A stretch of 64,000 bases of DNA from the NCBI RefSeq assembly GCF_030758975.1, contig NZ_CP132359.1:696810-760809 (forward strand), read 5' to 3'. The translations under genes were made by a program, and so were the position numbers. Of this stretch, positions 46,274 through 54,445 are shown piece by piece. This DNA is from Bosea beijingensis. GTDB taxonomy: Bacteria; Pseudomonadota; Alphaproteobacteria; Rhizobiales; Beijerinckiaceae. A model generated the notes under the pieces. The model was given only the letters and a program-made list of their open reading frames with translations, searched no databases and was not told the DNA's origin. The number at the start of each line of letters is the position of its first letter. The first letter of the stretch is position 1.

Positions 46274-46627
46274 ATGATTGTGCCAGGCGTCGATCTGAAG
46301 ATCTACATGGCGACGCGCCCTGTCGACTTCCGTCGCGGCCTCGACGGGCTTGCCGCGACGGCGCAGGAGGTCCTCGGCCTTGATCCTTATAGTGGTGCGG
46401 CCGTCGTCTTCCGCGCCAAAAGGGCTGACCGGATCAAGATATTGGTCTGGGATCGCACCGGGCTGGTGCTGGTGCACAAGCGGCTGGAGGGTTCGAAGTT
46501 CGTGTGGCCGCAGGTTCGCGATGGCGTGATGCGGATGTCGCCGGCGATGTTTGCGGCGCTGTTTGAGGGACTGGATTGGCGCCTGATGCGTCCCGAACGG
46601 GCCCGGCGTCCGCAGCTTGCCGGGTGA
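46274..46627 (+). CDS. tnpB: IS66 family accessory protein TnpB
   Basis: 117-residue IS66 Orf2 protein: 'LKIYMATRPVDFRRGLDGLA' and 'FRAKRADRIKILVWDRTGLV' and 'LEGSKFVWP' are diagnostic. It is needed for IS66 transposition in an unknown way. The frame is continuous with the upstream relaxase fragment, so a fused 300-residue product is possible; the ATG at 46274 restores the normal start. Confidence 0.88.
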   Translation: MIVPGVDLKIYMATRPVDFRRGLDGLAATAQEVLGLDPYSGAAVVFRAKRADRIKILVWDRTGLVLVHKRLEGSKFVWPQVRDGVMRMSPAMFAALFEGLDWRLMRPERARRPQLAG

Positions 46628-46695
46628 GTGCGGCACACTGACTCAGGGGCGCGCCGCGCATGGCGCTGACGGTGGATCCGTGCTCGAAATAGCGC

Positions 46696-48261
46696 ATGAA
46701 CGTCGCCGTTCTCCACGACGAGGTCGAGCGTCTGAAAGCCGAGCTGGCGCAGACGCAAGAGGCCCTGGCTCAGTCCGAGGAAGCACGGCGGCGGCTGGAG
46801 AGCATCGTCAGCGACTTCCAGCGCGAGAAGTTCGGCGCCAGGTCCGAGAAGCTCTCCTGCGATCAATACCATCTGCCGCTGGAGGACGTCGAAATCGCCC
46901 AGGGCGTGCTCGACGCCGCCCATGAGAAAGCGCAGCGGATCATCAAGGGCCGCCCGGACGGCGCCTGCGCTTCTCATCGGCGCAACCGCGGTCACCTGCC
47001 GGCCCATCTGCCGCGGGTGGAGCGGATCATCGAGCCTGAGAGCAGGCTGTGTCCGTGCGGCTGCGGCGAAATGGCCAGGATCGGCGAGGACGTCAGCGAG
47101 CGGCTGGACGTGGTGCCGGCGCAGTTGCGCGTGCTGGTCACCCGCCGCCCGAAATACGCCTGCCGCCGCTGCTCGGGCGCGGTCGTGCAGGCCCATGCCC
47201 CCGAGCATGTGGTGCCGGGCGGCCTGCCCACCGAGGCGCTGATCGCCCAGGTCATCGTCGCCAAGTTCGGCGATCACCTGCCGTTCTACCGGCAGGCCGA
47301 GATCTATGCCCGCCAGGGCATCCGGCTCGATCGCGCGACACTGGGTAACTGGGCTGGCCGGGCCTGCTTCCATCTCAAGCCCATCGCCGAGCGCATGCGC
47401 CAACATCTGGCCGCGGCAGGTCGTCTGTTCATGGACGAGACCACCGCACCGGTGCTCGATCCTGGACGAGGGAAGGTCCGGAAGGGCTTCTTCTGGGCGA
47501 TCGCTTCCGATGACCGCGGTCATGGCGGCCAGGGCCCGCCCATCGTGCTGTTCCACTATGCGCCGGGGCGCAGTGGCGAGCATGCGGAACGCTTCCTTCA
47601 GGGCTTCCGCGGGCAGTTCCTGCAAGTCGACGCCTATGAGGGGTACGATCGGCTGGCGCGCCTGGAACGGCCGCAGGGGCCCTGGAGGCTCGTCCATTGT
47701 TGGGCCCATCTGCGCCGACGGTTCGTCAAGCTGGCGCGCAACACCAAATCCCCGATCGCCGAGGCGGCGATACGCCAGATCGCGGCGCTCTATGCCATCG
47801 AGGCGACAGTGCGCGGGGCAGCGCCGCAACTGCGGCTCGCCGCCCGGCGGGAGCATTCCGCGCCGATTATCGCCGCCCTCAAACCATGGCTCGAGAAGCA
47901 GCTGTCGCTGATCTCCTCCGGATCCAGACTGGCCGAAGACATCCGTTATGGGCTCGCTCACTGGGAGGGGCTCACCCGCTTCCTCGAAGATGGCCGCCTC
48001 GAGCTCGACACCAACCCCGTCGAGAACGCCATCCGGCCAGTCTGCCTGACCCGAAAAAATGCTCTGTTCGCGGGCCATGAGGTCGGGGCCGAAAACTGGG
48101 CTTTGCTCTCATCCCTCGTCGCCACGTGCAGGCTCAACGACGTCAATCCCGTCGCCTATGTCGCAGAAACCCTCGACGCCATCATCAACGGCCACCCACA
48201 AAGCGCCGTCGAAGACCTCATGCCATGGCGCTTCCGGAAAACCTCAAGCCCAAATCCGTAG
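46696..48261 (+). CDS. tnpC: IS66 family transposase TnpC
   Basis: 521-residue DDE transposase. An N-terminal leucine-zipper-like helix ('HDEVERLKAELAQTQEALAQ') is followed by the zinc-finger region ('RLCPCGCGEMARIGEDVSER', 'YACRRCSG'). The catalytic core has Asp in 'GRLFMDETTAPVL', Asp in 'LQVDAYEGYDRLA' and Glu in 'LDTNPVENAIRPV'. The protein appears complete, so the transposase itself may still be made. Confidence 0.94.
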   Translation: MNVAVLHDEVERLKAELAQTQEALAQSEEARRRLESIVSDFQREKFGARSEKLSCDQYHLPLEDVEIAQGVLDAAHEKAQRIIKGRPDGACASHRRNRGHLPAHLPRVERIIEPESRLCPCGCGEMARIGEDVSERLDVVPAQLRVLVTRRPKYACRRCSGAVVQAHAPEHVVPGGLPTEALIAQVIVAKFGDHLPFYRQAEIYARQGIRLDRATLGNWAGRACFHLKPIAERMRQHLAAAGRLFMDETTAPVLDPGRGKVRKGFFWAIASDDRGHGGQGPPIVLFHYAPGRSGEHAERFLQGFRGQFLQVDAYEGYDRLARLERPQGPWRLVHCWAHLRRRFVKLARNTKSPIAEAAIRQIAALYAIEATVRGAAPQLRLAARREHSAPIIAALKPWLEKQLSLISSGSRLAEDIRYGLAHWEGLTRFLEDGRLELDTNPVENAIRPVCLTRKNALFAGHEVGAENWALLSSLVATCRLNDVNPVAYVAETLDAIINGHPQSAVEDLMPWRFRKTSSPNP

Positions 48262-48281
48262 GGCCGCGGCGGAGCGCTTAC

Positions 48282-48648
48282 CAACAGCCGCGTAGGCCCG
48301 GGCGACATCGACCGGATCGTGAAGCGATGAGTAAGGCATCTCAAACCAAGTGGCCCCGCCGGCACCGGCCGACGGGGCAAATTAAGGGAGGAAACGCCGG
48401 ATGGGGCAAGACCGAATCTGCCACTGCAGAGAGCGGCGCGACACCTACCCCTGGGTTTAATCGACCGAGACCTTCGCCAGAAAGCGCACGTGTCGCGTGG
48501 GCACATTGTGCCGGCAGCAGGGTGAATATTGGCCCGTTGCGGACTCGCGGAACGTCCGCTTTCAGGCACCTAACTTGCGAGAAGATGCTGCGGCCGAAAC
48601 TTGCCCTCGGCTAACCTTCGAAAGGACCGCTTGTGTGCCGTAGCAACC
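48282..48648. other. Stretch between IS66 and the Gabija-like genes
   Basis: 367 bases. I see no gene; a plus-strand frame of ~80 residues from 48328 has low-complexity sequence without a match. It may be residue from an element deleted beside the IS. Confidence 0.4.
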
Positions 48649-50553
48649 TCAGATTCCCATCTCCGCTAGGAACCTCGACGGCAACTTGGTCCATCCCTTG
48701 TAGGACTTGGCGCGCGATAGCGTCAGCGTTTCCATGCAGCGGGTGATAGCGACGAAGCAGTTCCGTCGTTCTTCCTCAAGCTGCGGACTGTTGTCCCCCT
48801 GCTTTTTGCTCTGGAAGGATGGAAGTACGTCTTCTGCTAAGCCCAACAGATACACGTGGTCAAACTCGTTGCCCTTCGACCCGTGGATTGTCAGGAGCGG
48901 GATGACGCCAGCTTCTAGCGGCGGCTCCTTCGATCTCAGATCAAGTTCTTGGAGAAAGGCCTCGAGGGGCGCCGTGCGGCCGACCGCGCCGATGATTTCC
49001 TTGTAGAGGTCCTTCCATGCCCGCGCATCCTCGTCGACCGACGGATGCTCTTCGAGCAACGTTGGCGCAGCCGCCGCAAGGGCCGCGTTCGCAGCCCTGA
49101 GGTACCTCTGAAAGTCCGAACGCTCTGCTAGGTCGGACCTCACTATAGGGATGATTTCAGCGCCGAACGGAGAGAGGGGCAGATCAGTGGTCGCCTTTGC
49201 CCAAGTGCGCAGCAAGTCGCCGTTCGTGGATTTTGCCCTCGCTACCAGTTGGGCAGTGTCGAGCTCAAAGCCCCACATCGCGTTGCCAATTTCGACGAAG
49301 TTCTTGAACTCCCGCTCGTCGGAGCGGCGGTTCGCGACTTGGAGGCTCGTGTGGAGCCATTGGTACGGAACACTAGCGAAGCTGTCCCGTCTCTGGGCGA
49401 TTTGCGCTTGAATCCCGCGCTTCCCTAGCTCCTCTTGCGTTGCCTGAAGGATCGCTTTGGTCCGCGCGATGACAACGACATTGCCGGCGGCGTAGCCGTG
49501 GCGGGCCTTAATATCAGCCGCGATGCCAACGGCCTCGTCGGAGTCCTCATCGAACTCGAAAACCCGCACCCGATCCGGCACCGTCGGCATCGCCTTGCCG
49601 GAGAGAAGGGGCTGCTTGTTGGCGGTGCGGAGCCGATTGTTGGCCACCAGGCGGTTCGCCATCTCGACAACCTCGCTGGGGCAGCGATAATTCGTAGGCA
49701 TCTGTAGGATTGCTGGCTCGTAGTCCTTGGCAAATTGCTGCAGTCGTTGAGGACTGGCACCGTTCCACTGATAGATGACCTGGTCGTCATCCGCGACGAC
49801 GAACACGTTCTTGTAGACGTCCCCAGTCAGCGCGCGCACAAAGGCGTATTGCGCCAAGTTGGTATCCTGAAACTCATCAAGGCTTATGTATCGATAGGTC
49901 CGGCGATATCGCTCGGCCATGAGTGGAAAGTCGGTGAATAGCTTATGCGCCATGTAGAGAATGGCGGGAAAATCAAGAGCGTTCTCGCGAGCAAGATGGT
50001 CAACGTAGGCTTGATAGGCAGCGGCAAACCGGGTGCCCCGATCCGGATCAGCGAAAAACCGGAGGCAGTTGTCCGGTCCCGCCAACCGATCCCGCAGACC
50101 GTCCAGCACAGGGAAGGCTTTGGAAAGCGGTTCACCGAGGTTAAGGTCAGCTGCGCGCAGCGCTTCGGCCAGCAGCAGTTCACGGTCCCCAGGATTTGAA
50201 TAGATTTTGAAGTCCGTCTGAACGCCGATGTGGGATCCGGACTGGCGGAGAATTTCGCAGGCGAAAGCATGGAAGGTGCCGACGTACAGCCGCCCAACGG
50301 CGTCCGGCGCCAACTGCTCAATGCGACTTCGCATTTCGTCAGCGGCGCGGGTCGTGAACGTCAGCGCCAAAATGCGCCATTTGGCGGCGGGCTCATTTGC
50401 GAACAACCGCGCTACGCGCGAGGTTAGGACACGCGTTTTACCTGATCCAGGCCCGGCCAGAAGCATCAAAGCTCCGTCCCCCCAACTCGCAGCTTCGCGC
50501 TGGATATCGCTGAGGGTCTGGAAAGCTCCGTCGATGGTGTTCTGATCGCTCAT
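48649..50553 (-). CDS. gajB: UvrD/Rep-type helicase, Gabija GajB-like
   Basis: 634-residue superfamily 1 helicase. Walker A is 'LAGPGSGKTRVLT' (motif I), then 'ALTFTTRAADEM' (Ia), 'YVGTFHAFACEIL' , 'ISLDEFQDTNLAQY' (II), 'VVADDDQVIYQWNGASP' (III), 'MPTNYRCPSEVV' (IV), 'LLTIHGSKGNEFDHVYLLG' (V) and 'NCFVAITRCMETLTLSRA' (VI). All motifs are intact. It starts with ATGA overlapping the stop of the OLD-type gene, so the two are coupled. In Gabija, GajB senses DNA ends and stimulates GajA nicking. GajB here is longer than the Bacillus example. Confidence 0.78.
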   Translation of the reverse strand: MSDQNTIDGAFQTLSDIQREAASWGDGALMLLAGPGSGKTRVLTSRVARLFANEPAAKWRILALTFTTRAADEMRSRIEQLAPDAVGRLYVGTFHAFACEILRQSGSHIGVQTDFKIYSNPGDRELLLAEALRAADLNLGEPLSKAFPVLDGLRDRLAGPDNCLRFFADPDRGTRFAAAYQAYVDHLARENALDFPAILYMAHKLFTDFPLMAERYRRTYRYISLDEFQDTNLAQYAFVRALTGDVYKNVFVVADDDQVIYQWNGASPQRLQQFAKDYEPAILQMPTNYRCPSEVVEMANRLVANNRLRTANKQPLLSGKAMPTVPDRVRVFEFDEDSDEAVGIAADIKARHGYAAGNVVVIARTKAILQATQEELGKRGIQAQIAQRRDSFASVPYQWLHTSLQVANRRSDEREFKNFVEIGNAMWGFELDTAQLVARAKSTNGDLLRTWAKATTDLPLSPFGAEIIPIVRSDLAERSDFQRYLRAANAALAAAAPTLLEEHPSVDEDARAWKDLYKEIIGAVGRTAPLEAFLQELDLRSKEPPLEAGVIPLLTIHGSKGNEFDHVYLLGLAEDVLPSFQSKKQGDNSPQLEEERRNCFVAITRCMETLTLSRAKSYKGWTKLPSRFLAEMGI

Positions 50554-52451
50554 TCGCATGCCCCGATCCGAACGAATATGCGCCGGAACTGCGCAGGTAT
50601 ATGCCCCCGATCAGCGGTTAGCCGAATCTGCGCCCCGACCCGGACAGCAACGACCTCTTTGTTCGCCGCTGCATAGGCCAGGATCGCCTGATCCTCGTCC
50701 GCGACCGCTGGGTCCAACTCTCGCACTGCCGCTAGAAGGCACGGGCGGAGGGCGCTCTCGAGGATCAAGCGCTCAAGATCGAAGCCGGCCGGAAGCTGCG
50801 TCACCCGGTCCGCAATCTCCGCCTCGGTGAAGTTGTGGGTGCGAAGTTGGTCAATGTGATCATTGCCGCCATTATCGCCATCGCAAATCATGGACCAAGG
50901 ATATTCAAGGGCGCGCGCCAGAGCAGCGAACGCTCCGGGGCTTCCATTGTTTTGATAGTCGATCACCGCGATGCCGTGGGCATCAAGAGGACAGCCAAGT
51001 TTTTCCGCGACTGCGCCCAGAATCGCATACTCGGCCTGGCCCTCGCAAAGCAGCCACTTCGACGCGAAGAATATCTCACCGCGAATGCGCTTCGCCCAGC
51101 TCTCAAGCTTGGAGATTTCCTCCTCGGCGATGAAGGTCCGGCTCGCATCACGCAGAGCCTTCAAGGCGGCGTGATGCTGCTGCCGGTCGGCGTCGGTGTA
51201 ACAGCGGAGCAGCCCACGATATTGGTCTTCCGTGAGCGTCTTCGAGCAGACAATTGCCCCCTTGGAGGCGTCCCATGCTAGGCCGTCGGGAAGCTTCGCT
51301 ATCTCCGCGGCGAGGGCGGCATTGTGCGGCACCTGCGCAAACGCCACCCGGGGGATGACGGCGGCCCGCGGTCCCCCGGGGCCACGGCGGAGAACGACGA
51401 TGTCCTTGAAGGGCACGTTCTGAACGAAGAAGGGCGAATGCGTGGTAATCAGCTTCTGACCCGGAAGCGCCTTGACCGACTCCCACAGTGATCGGCAGGC
51501 TTGCGGATGAAGGTGAGCTTCGGGCTCCTCCAGCGTGAGAACCGGCTCGGTCTCTTCATGTAGGGAGGCCGAAAGTGCGTTTTCGACGAACGCTCGAAAC
51601 AAGAAAATCACCGCGAGGCTTTGTACTCCGTGCCCATGTTTCTCGATAGGCAACCAGGGGTCTTGCGCTTGGCCCTGAACTACGACCTCTGCCTTGCTGA
51701 TGATCTCCCACAAGTTTACGGGGATGGCGCGCACGTCAACGTCCCCGGCGGCGCCGTTCGCGATCACCGCGCTAATGGCGCGGAGCGTGGTCTTGATAGC
51801 ATCCAGCTTCGGATCGGCGCCGAGCAGCTGGGTATTAAGGGCAGCGAAGCGCTGCTCAAGGTCGGCGGCCACTTCGTCGTCGACTTCGATCGTCTTGAGT
51901 AGGCTGCCCCAAAATCGAGAGCGTCCGCCAAACTCGACGCTGGCGTCGCGCATGGCGGACATTGAGAAGCACGGCACGTAGTCGAAGAAGCGCGATAGGT
52001 TTTGGTTTCGAGCACCGGCTCCGGCGAATGGGACGTCCTGGTCGTTGATGAACTGCCAGACCGGCTCGACTGATTTGGCAACGCTCTCAAACGTGCAGCC
52101 GACCTGCATGCAGATTGAGTTTAGGCCATTGTGCGGATTGGTCCGCACAATGTCTGAAAGCTCGTCAATGAGCGGTTGCGGCCATTCGGCCGGCTGGGCC
52201 TCGGCGAGCCACACCTTGATCAGGATTTCGGGCCTCGGTTCGCCGGCGTCGCGCTGAAAAGGAAAGTCGTACTCTGAAAAACCCGTGTGCCCCGAACGCC
52301 CCCATTTCCTGCCGAGGGCGATCTTCACAGCATCAAGTACCGCTGACTTGCCCGCGTTGTTTTCCCCGATGATCACCGAAGTCGGCGATAGCGCGATATC
52401 GAGGTCGCGGATGCACCTGAAGTTCTTAATGACGAGGCGGCTGATGTGCAT
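50550..52451 (-). CDS. gajA: OLD-family ATPase/TOPRIM nuclease, Gabija GajA-like
   Basis: 633-residue protein with an ABC-type ATPase domain (Walker A 'IGENNAGKSAVLD' at residues 28-40; signature/Walker B region 'VLTLEEPEAHLHPQ' with 'ITTHSPFFVQN' as H-loop). A C-terminal TOPRIM domain follows: Glu in 'WLLCEGQAEYAIL', 'VIDYQNNGSP' and 'MICDGDNGGND'. This is the overcoming-lysogenization-defect layout of GajA, a nickase inhibited by nucleotides that is freed when a phage depletes them. Order GajA-GajB and the four-base overlap fit Gabija. An OLD protein with a stand-alone UvrD partner of another kind is the alternative. Confidence 0.8.
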   Translation of the reverse strand: MHISRLVIKNFRCIRDLDIALSPTSVIIGENNAGKSAVLDAVKIALGRKWGRSGHTGFSEYDFPFQRDAGEPRPEILIKVWLAEAQPAEWPQPLIDELSDIVRTNPHNGLNSICMQVGCTFESVAKSVEPVWQFINDQDVPFAGAGARNQNLSRFFDYVPCFSMSAMRDASVEFGGRSRFWGSLLKTIEVDDEVAADLEQRFAALNTQLLGADPKLDAIKTTLRAISAVIANGAAGDVDVRAIPVNLWEIISKAEVVVQGQAQDPWLPIEKHGHGVQSLAVIFLFRAFVENALSASLHEETEPVLTLEEPEAHLHPQACRSLWESVKALPGQKLITTHSPFFVQNVPFKDIVVLRRGPGGPRAAVIPRVAFAQVPHNAALAAEIAKLPDGLAWDASKGAIVCSKTLTEDQYRGLLRCYTDADRQQHHAALKALRDASRTFIAEEEISKLESWAKRIRGEIFFASKWLLCEGQAEYAILGAVAEKLGCPLDAHGIAVIDYQNNGSPGAFAALARALEYPWSMICDGDNGGNDHIDQLRTHNFTEAEIADRVTQLPAGFDLERLILESALRPCLLAAVRELDPAVADEDQAILAYAAANKEVVAVRVGAQIRLTADRGHIPAQFRRIFVRIGACE

Positions 52452-52806
52452 CGCGGTTCATCCGGAAGATGGTTAGGTGCACCGGTGCCGTGCATCAGGC
52501 CTGCAGCATAACAATGGGAAGCTAACGCATTTCAAGTTGCAGCGGCAGCGCTACAACGGGTCACTCCGCCTGGCGAACGTCTGGATACGTCGCTCGCCGA
52601 TGGATCCCGCATCGATCGCGATGGCGATACGGCGATTTCGACCTTTTTGGATGCGCGCTTTCTATCAGTAAGAAATCACTCCGACACAGGAGGATCGCGC
52701 CGGCAGATTTTAAGCTATTATTTGTCGCGCGTAGCGGCAGACGCAGGCTCGCCACGTCTGGCTAAGGTATGACTGGAGTATCCGAATGGTGGGAATCTCT
52801 ATCGCC
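52452..52806. other. Intergenic region between the two defence blocks
   Basis: 355 bases; the part near 52680-52730 is AT-rich and probably holds the gajAB promoter. No gene recognised. Confidence 0.5.
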
Positions 52807-53772
52807 TTACCGGAAGGCAGGTTTTATACCTAGGTTCCAATGAGCCGGAAATCGAGGGGGCGCCAGCGGTTGCGGATCGGTTCGATAGATTTGCTTGATC
52901 TTCGTTCGGCCTGCGAGGCCCGGTATCTCGGGATGCGCCACGCGGGAATACTTCGAGATCTCGCAAAACAGGTTCTGGCAGTCGATCGGTTGCAGAGGCC
53001 TTCCGAATAGGCCCTTGAAGTTGATGCCTCGCGACGAAAACTCTTCGTGCTGGCGCTCGGTCACGCGCATGATGACCTGCTCGGGCGTCAGTCCCGACGT
53101 CGAGCCGAAGCATTTCGAGATACCGTCCAGAGCACCCGGGCCTGCGACGACGAATGCACCTTCGTCGAATCGAAGCATCTCCGAATAATTGATGTCAATC
53201 GCATATTGGAAGGCCAGAAACCGGCCGACGCCTGGATAGGCGCGCAGTTTCTCGTAGACGTCCGCCAAGCCCGCGGATTGATGCAGTCTTTCCGCCAGCC
53301 TCTCCCTCATCATGAGGCGGACAAGCGCCAGATGGTTCGTGTGCTTACGCAAGCCGCCCAGCTTGGGCGACGGCATAATGTAGGCGGCGGAATATATGGG
53401 CGTCCGTATACGCAGCTCCTCCAACGCGCGATCGACGTCTTCCAGGTTCGTGGATCCGAATGATACGGCACCGCATTCGCGCTCAATGTGCCGCCACGTT
53501 TCGATCTTGTTGAAGAGCTTGAAGAGAATGGTGCGGAAGAAGACTTCCCGCGGATCCTGGGACCGCCCCGGACCGTTTTGTACTTCGGTGATCAGGTACT
53601 GGCTCACCCGGTCCGCGGCCCTGTAAGCGTTCGTGAAACGATACCGCAGCAGGATCGGGTCCTTGGTCCATGGGCCCGGGCTGCCGCTCATTCGGCGCTC
53701 GTAGATCGCGTGCCGCTCGGCGGCGAACCGCCAGAACGTATCGTAGACCACCGTCGGTTCAAGCGTCGCCAT
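52807..53772 (-). CDS. Putative DNA base hypermodification protein (5-hmdU kinase helical-domain type)
   Basis: 321-residue soluble helical protein. The opening ('VVYDTFWRFAAERHAIYERR') and 'YRFTNAYRAADRVSQYLI', then 'FFRTILFKLFNKIETWRHI' and 'IYSAAYIMPSPK', are the pattern I know from proteins annotated as hypermodification protein or HMUDK_hel, first seen with thymidine hypermodification genes of phages. It has no P-loop, but a P-loop kinase is encoded just upstream. 'YPGVGRFLAFQYAIDINYS' is another conserved block that resembles a helix-hairpin-helix DNA contact. Last gene of a three-gene operon with 14-base overlap. Confidence 0.72.
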   Translation of the reverse strand: MATLEPTVVYDTFWRFAAERHAIYERRMSGSPGPWTKDPILLRYRFTNAYRAADRVSQYLITEVQNGPGRSQDPREVFFRTILFKLFNKIETWRHIERECGAVSFGSTNLEDVDRALEELRIRTPIYSAAYIMPSPKLGGLRKHTNHLALVRLMMRERLAERLHQSAGLADVYEKLRAYPGVGRFLAFQYAIDINYSEMLRFDEGAFVVAGPGALDGISKCFGSTSGLTPEQVIMRVTERQHEEFSSRGINFKGLFGRPLQPIDCQNLFCEISKYSRVAHPEIPGLAGRTKIKQIYRTDPQPLAPPRFPAHWNLGIKPAFR

Positions 53773-54445
53773 GGCCGCCCGTCGGATTGGGGGCGCGGGT
53801 GGCGCCGTTTATCGCGAGTTCAAGCTGGGACAATATCGTGTCCAAGGTTCGCTCGAACGTCCCTGAATTTTCCACGAGAGCCACGGGATGGAGGGCGCGC
53901 GCGTCGTGCGCAAGCTTGGCGTACTCGCGGCGCAGTTCGGCCCGCATGTCCAGGTCGCCCGCCGCGGACTCCGCGCTCGACCGATCGAGGAGCACTGCTA
54001 ACGAGGGCTCGACGCTTTGCCAGGCCAAGCGCTCGGCGGCGACGAGGCTGGAAAGCAAATCCCGAGAGACGCCGCCAGCGGTCCCGTAGGCGATCGTCGA
54101 CCACCAATAACGATCAAGCACGACGTTGATGCCATCCTCCAAAGCAGGCAGGATCAACCGCTCAATGGCGTCCAAATGGGCCGCGACGTGGAGGGCCTGT
54201 AGCGCGGCAGGAGCGATCGCGTCGATGCCGAACTCCCGGGGTGCGTGGTGGAGGCGGTATACGTGTTCGCCGAGCGTCGAGGGCATCCGCCCGGGGAAGC
54301 GATGGACGATGCTAGGAGAGCCGCGTTCGCTCAAGCGGGACGACAGCGCGTCCGCCAACGTGGTCTTTCCCACCTCGTTGGGGCCTTCAAGGACGACGAG
54401 AAGGCCTCGGGCCCCGCTTATCGGTGGCATGGCGCGAGGCGTCAT
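53759..54445 (-). CDS. Thymidylate-kinase-like P-loop protein
   Basis: 228 residues. Walker A is 'LEGPNEVGKTTLADAL' (residues 19-34), followed by 'PSIVHRFPGR' in the substrate-binding area and 'VLDRYWWSTIAYG', the DR-Y motif of dTMP kinases with a changed neighbour set. The lid region is short ('RSSAESAAGDLDMRAELRREY'). It would phosphorylate a thymidine-type nucleotide or its derivative (5-hydroxymethyl-dUMP is the tempting candidate). ATGA overlap with the phosphoesterase gene upstream and 14-base overlap with the next gene give tight coupling. Confidence 0.75.
   Translation of the reverse strand: MTPRAMPPISGARGLLVVLEGPNEVGKTTLADALSSRLSERGSPSIVHRFPGRMPSTLGEHVYRLHHAPREFGIDAIAPAALQALHVAAHLDAIERLILPALEDGINVVLDRYWWSTIAYGTAGGVSRDLLSSLVAAERLAWQSVEPSLAVLLDRSSAESAAGDLDMRAELRREYAKLAHDARALHPVALVENSGTFERTLDTILSQLELAINGATRAPNPTGGHGDA

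Larger units (their letters stand above)
46274..48281 (+). mobile_element. IS66-family element, left end and tnpA missing
   Basis: Contains tnpB and tnpC in order and ends at the right with ggcggagcgcttac (to 48281), an IS66-type terminal repeat (reads GTAAGCGCTCC inward). At the left no GTAAGC-type end or tnpA is found; IS sequence joins directly to the relaxase fragment, so a deletion removed the IS left end together with the relaxase 3' part. Confidence 0.75.

Noticed and set aside
46387..48078. Long minus-strand frame across IS66
   Set aside because: Antisense of tnpB and tnpC, whose motifs are clear on the plus strand.
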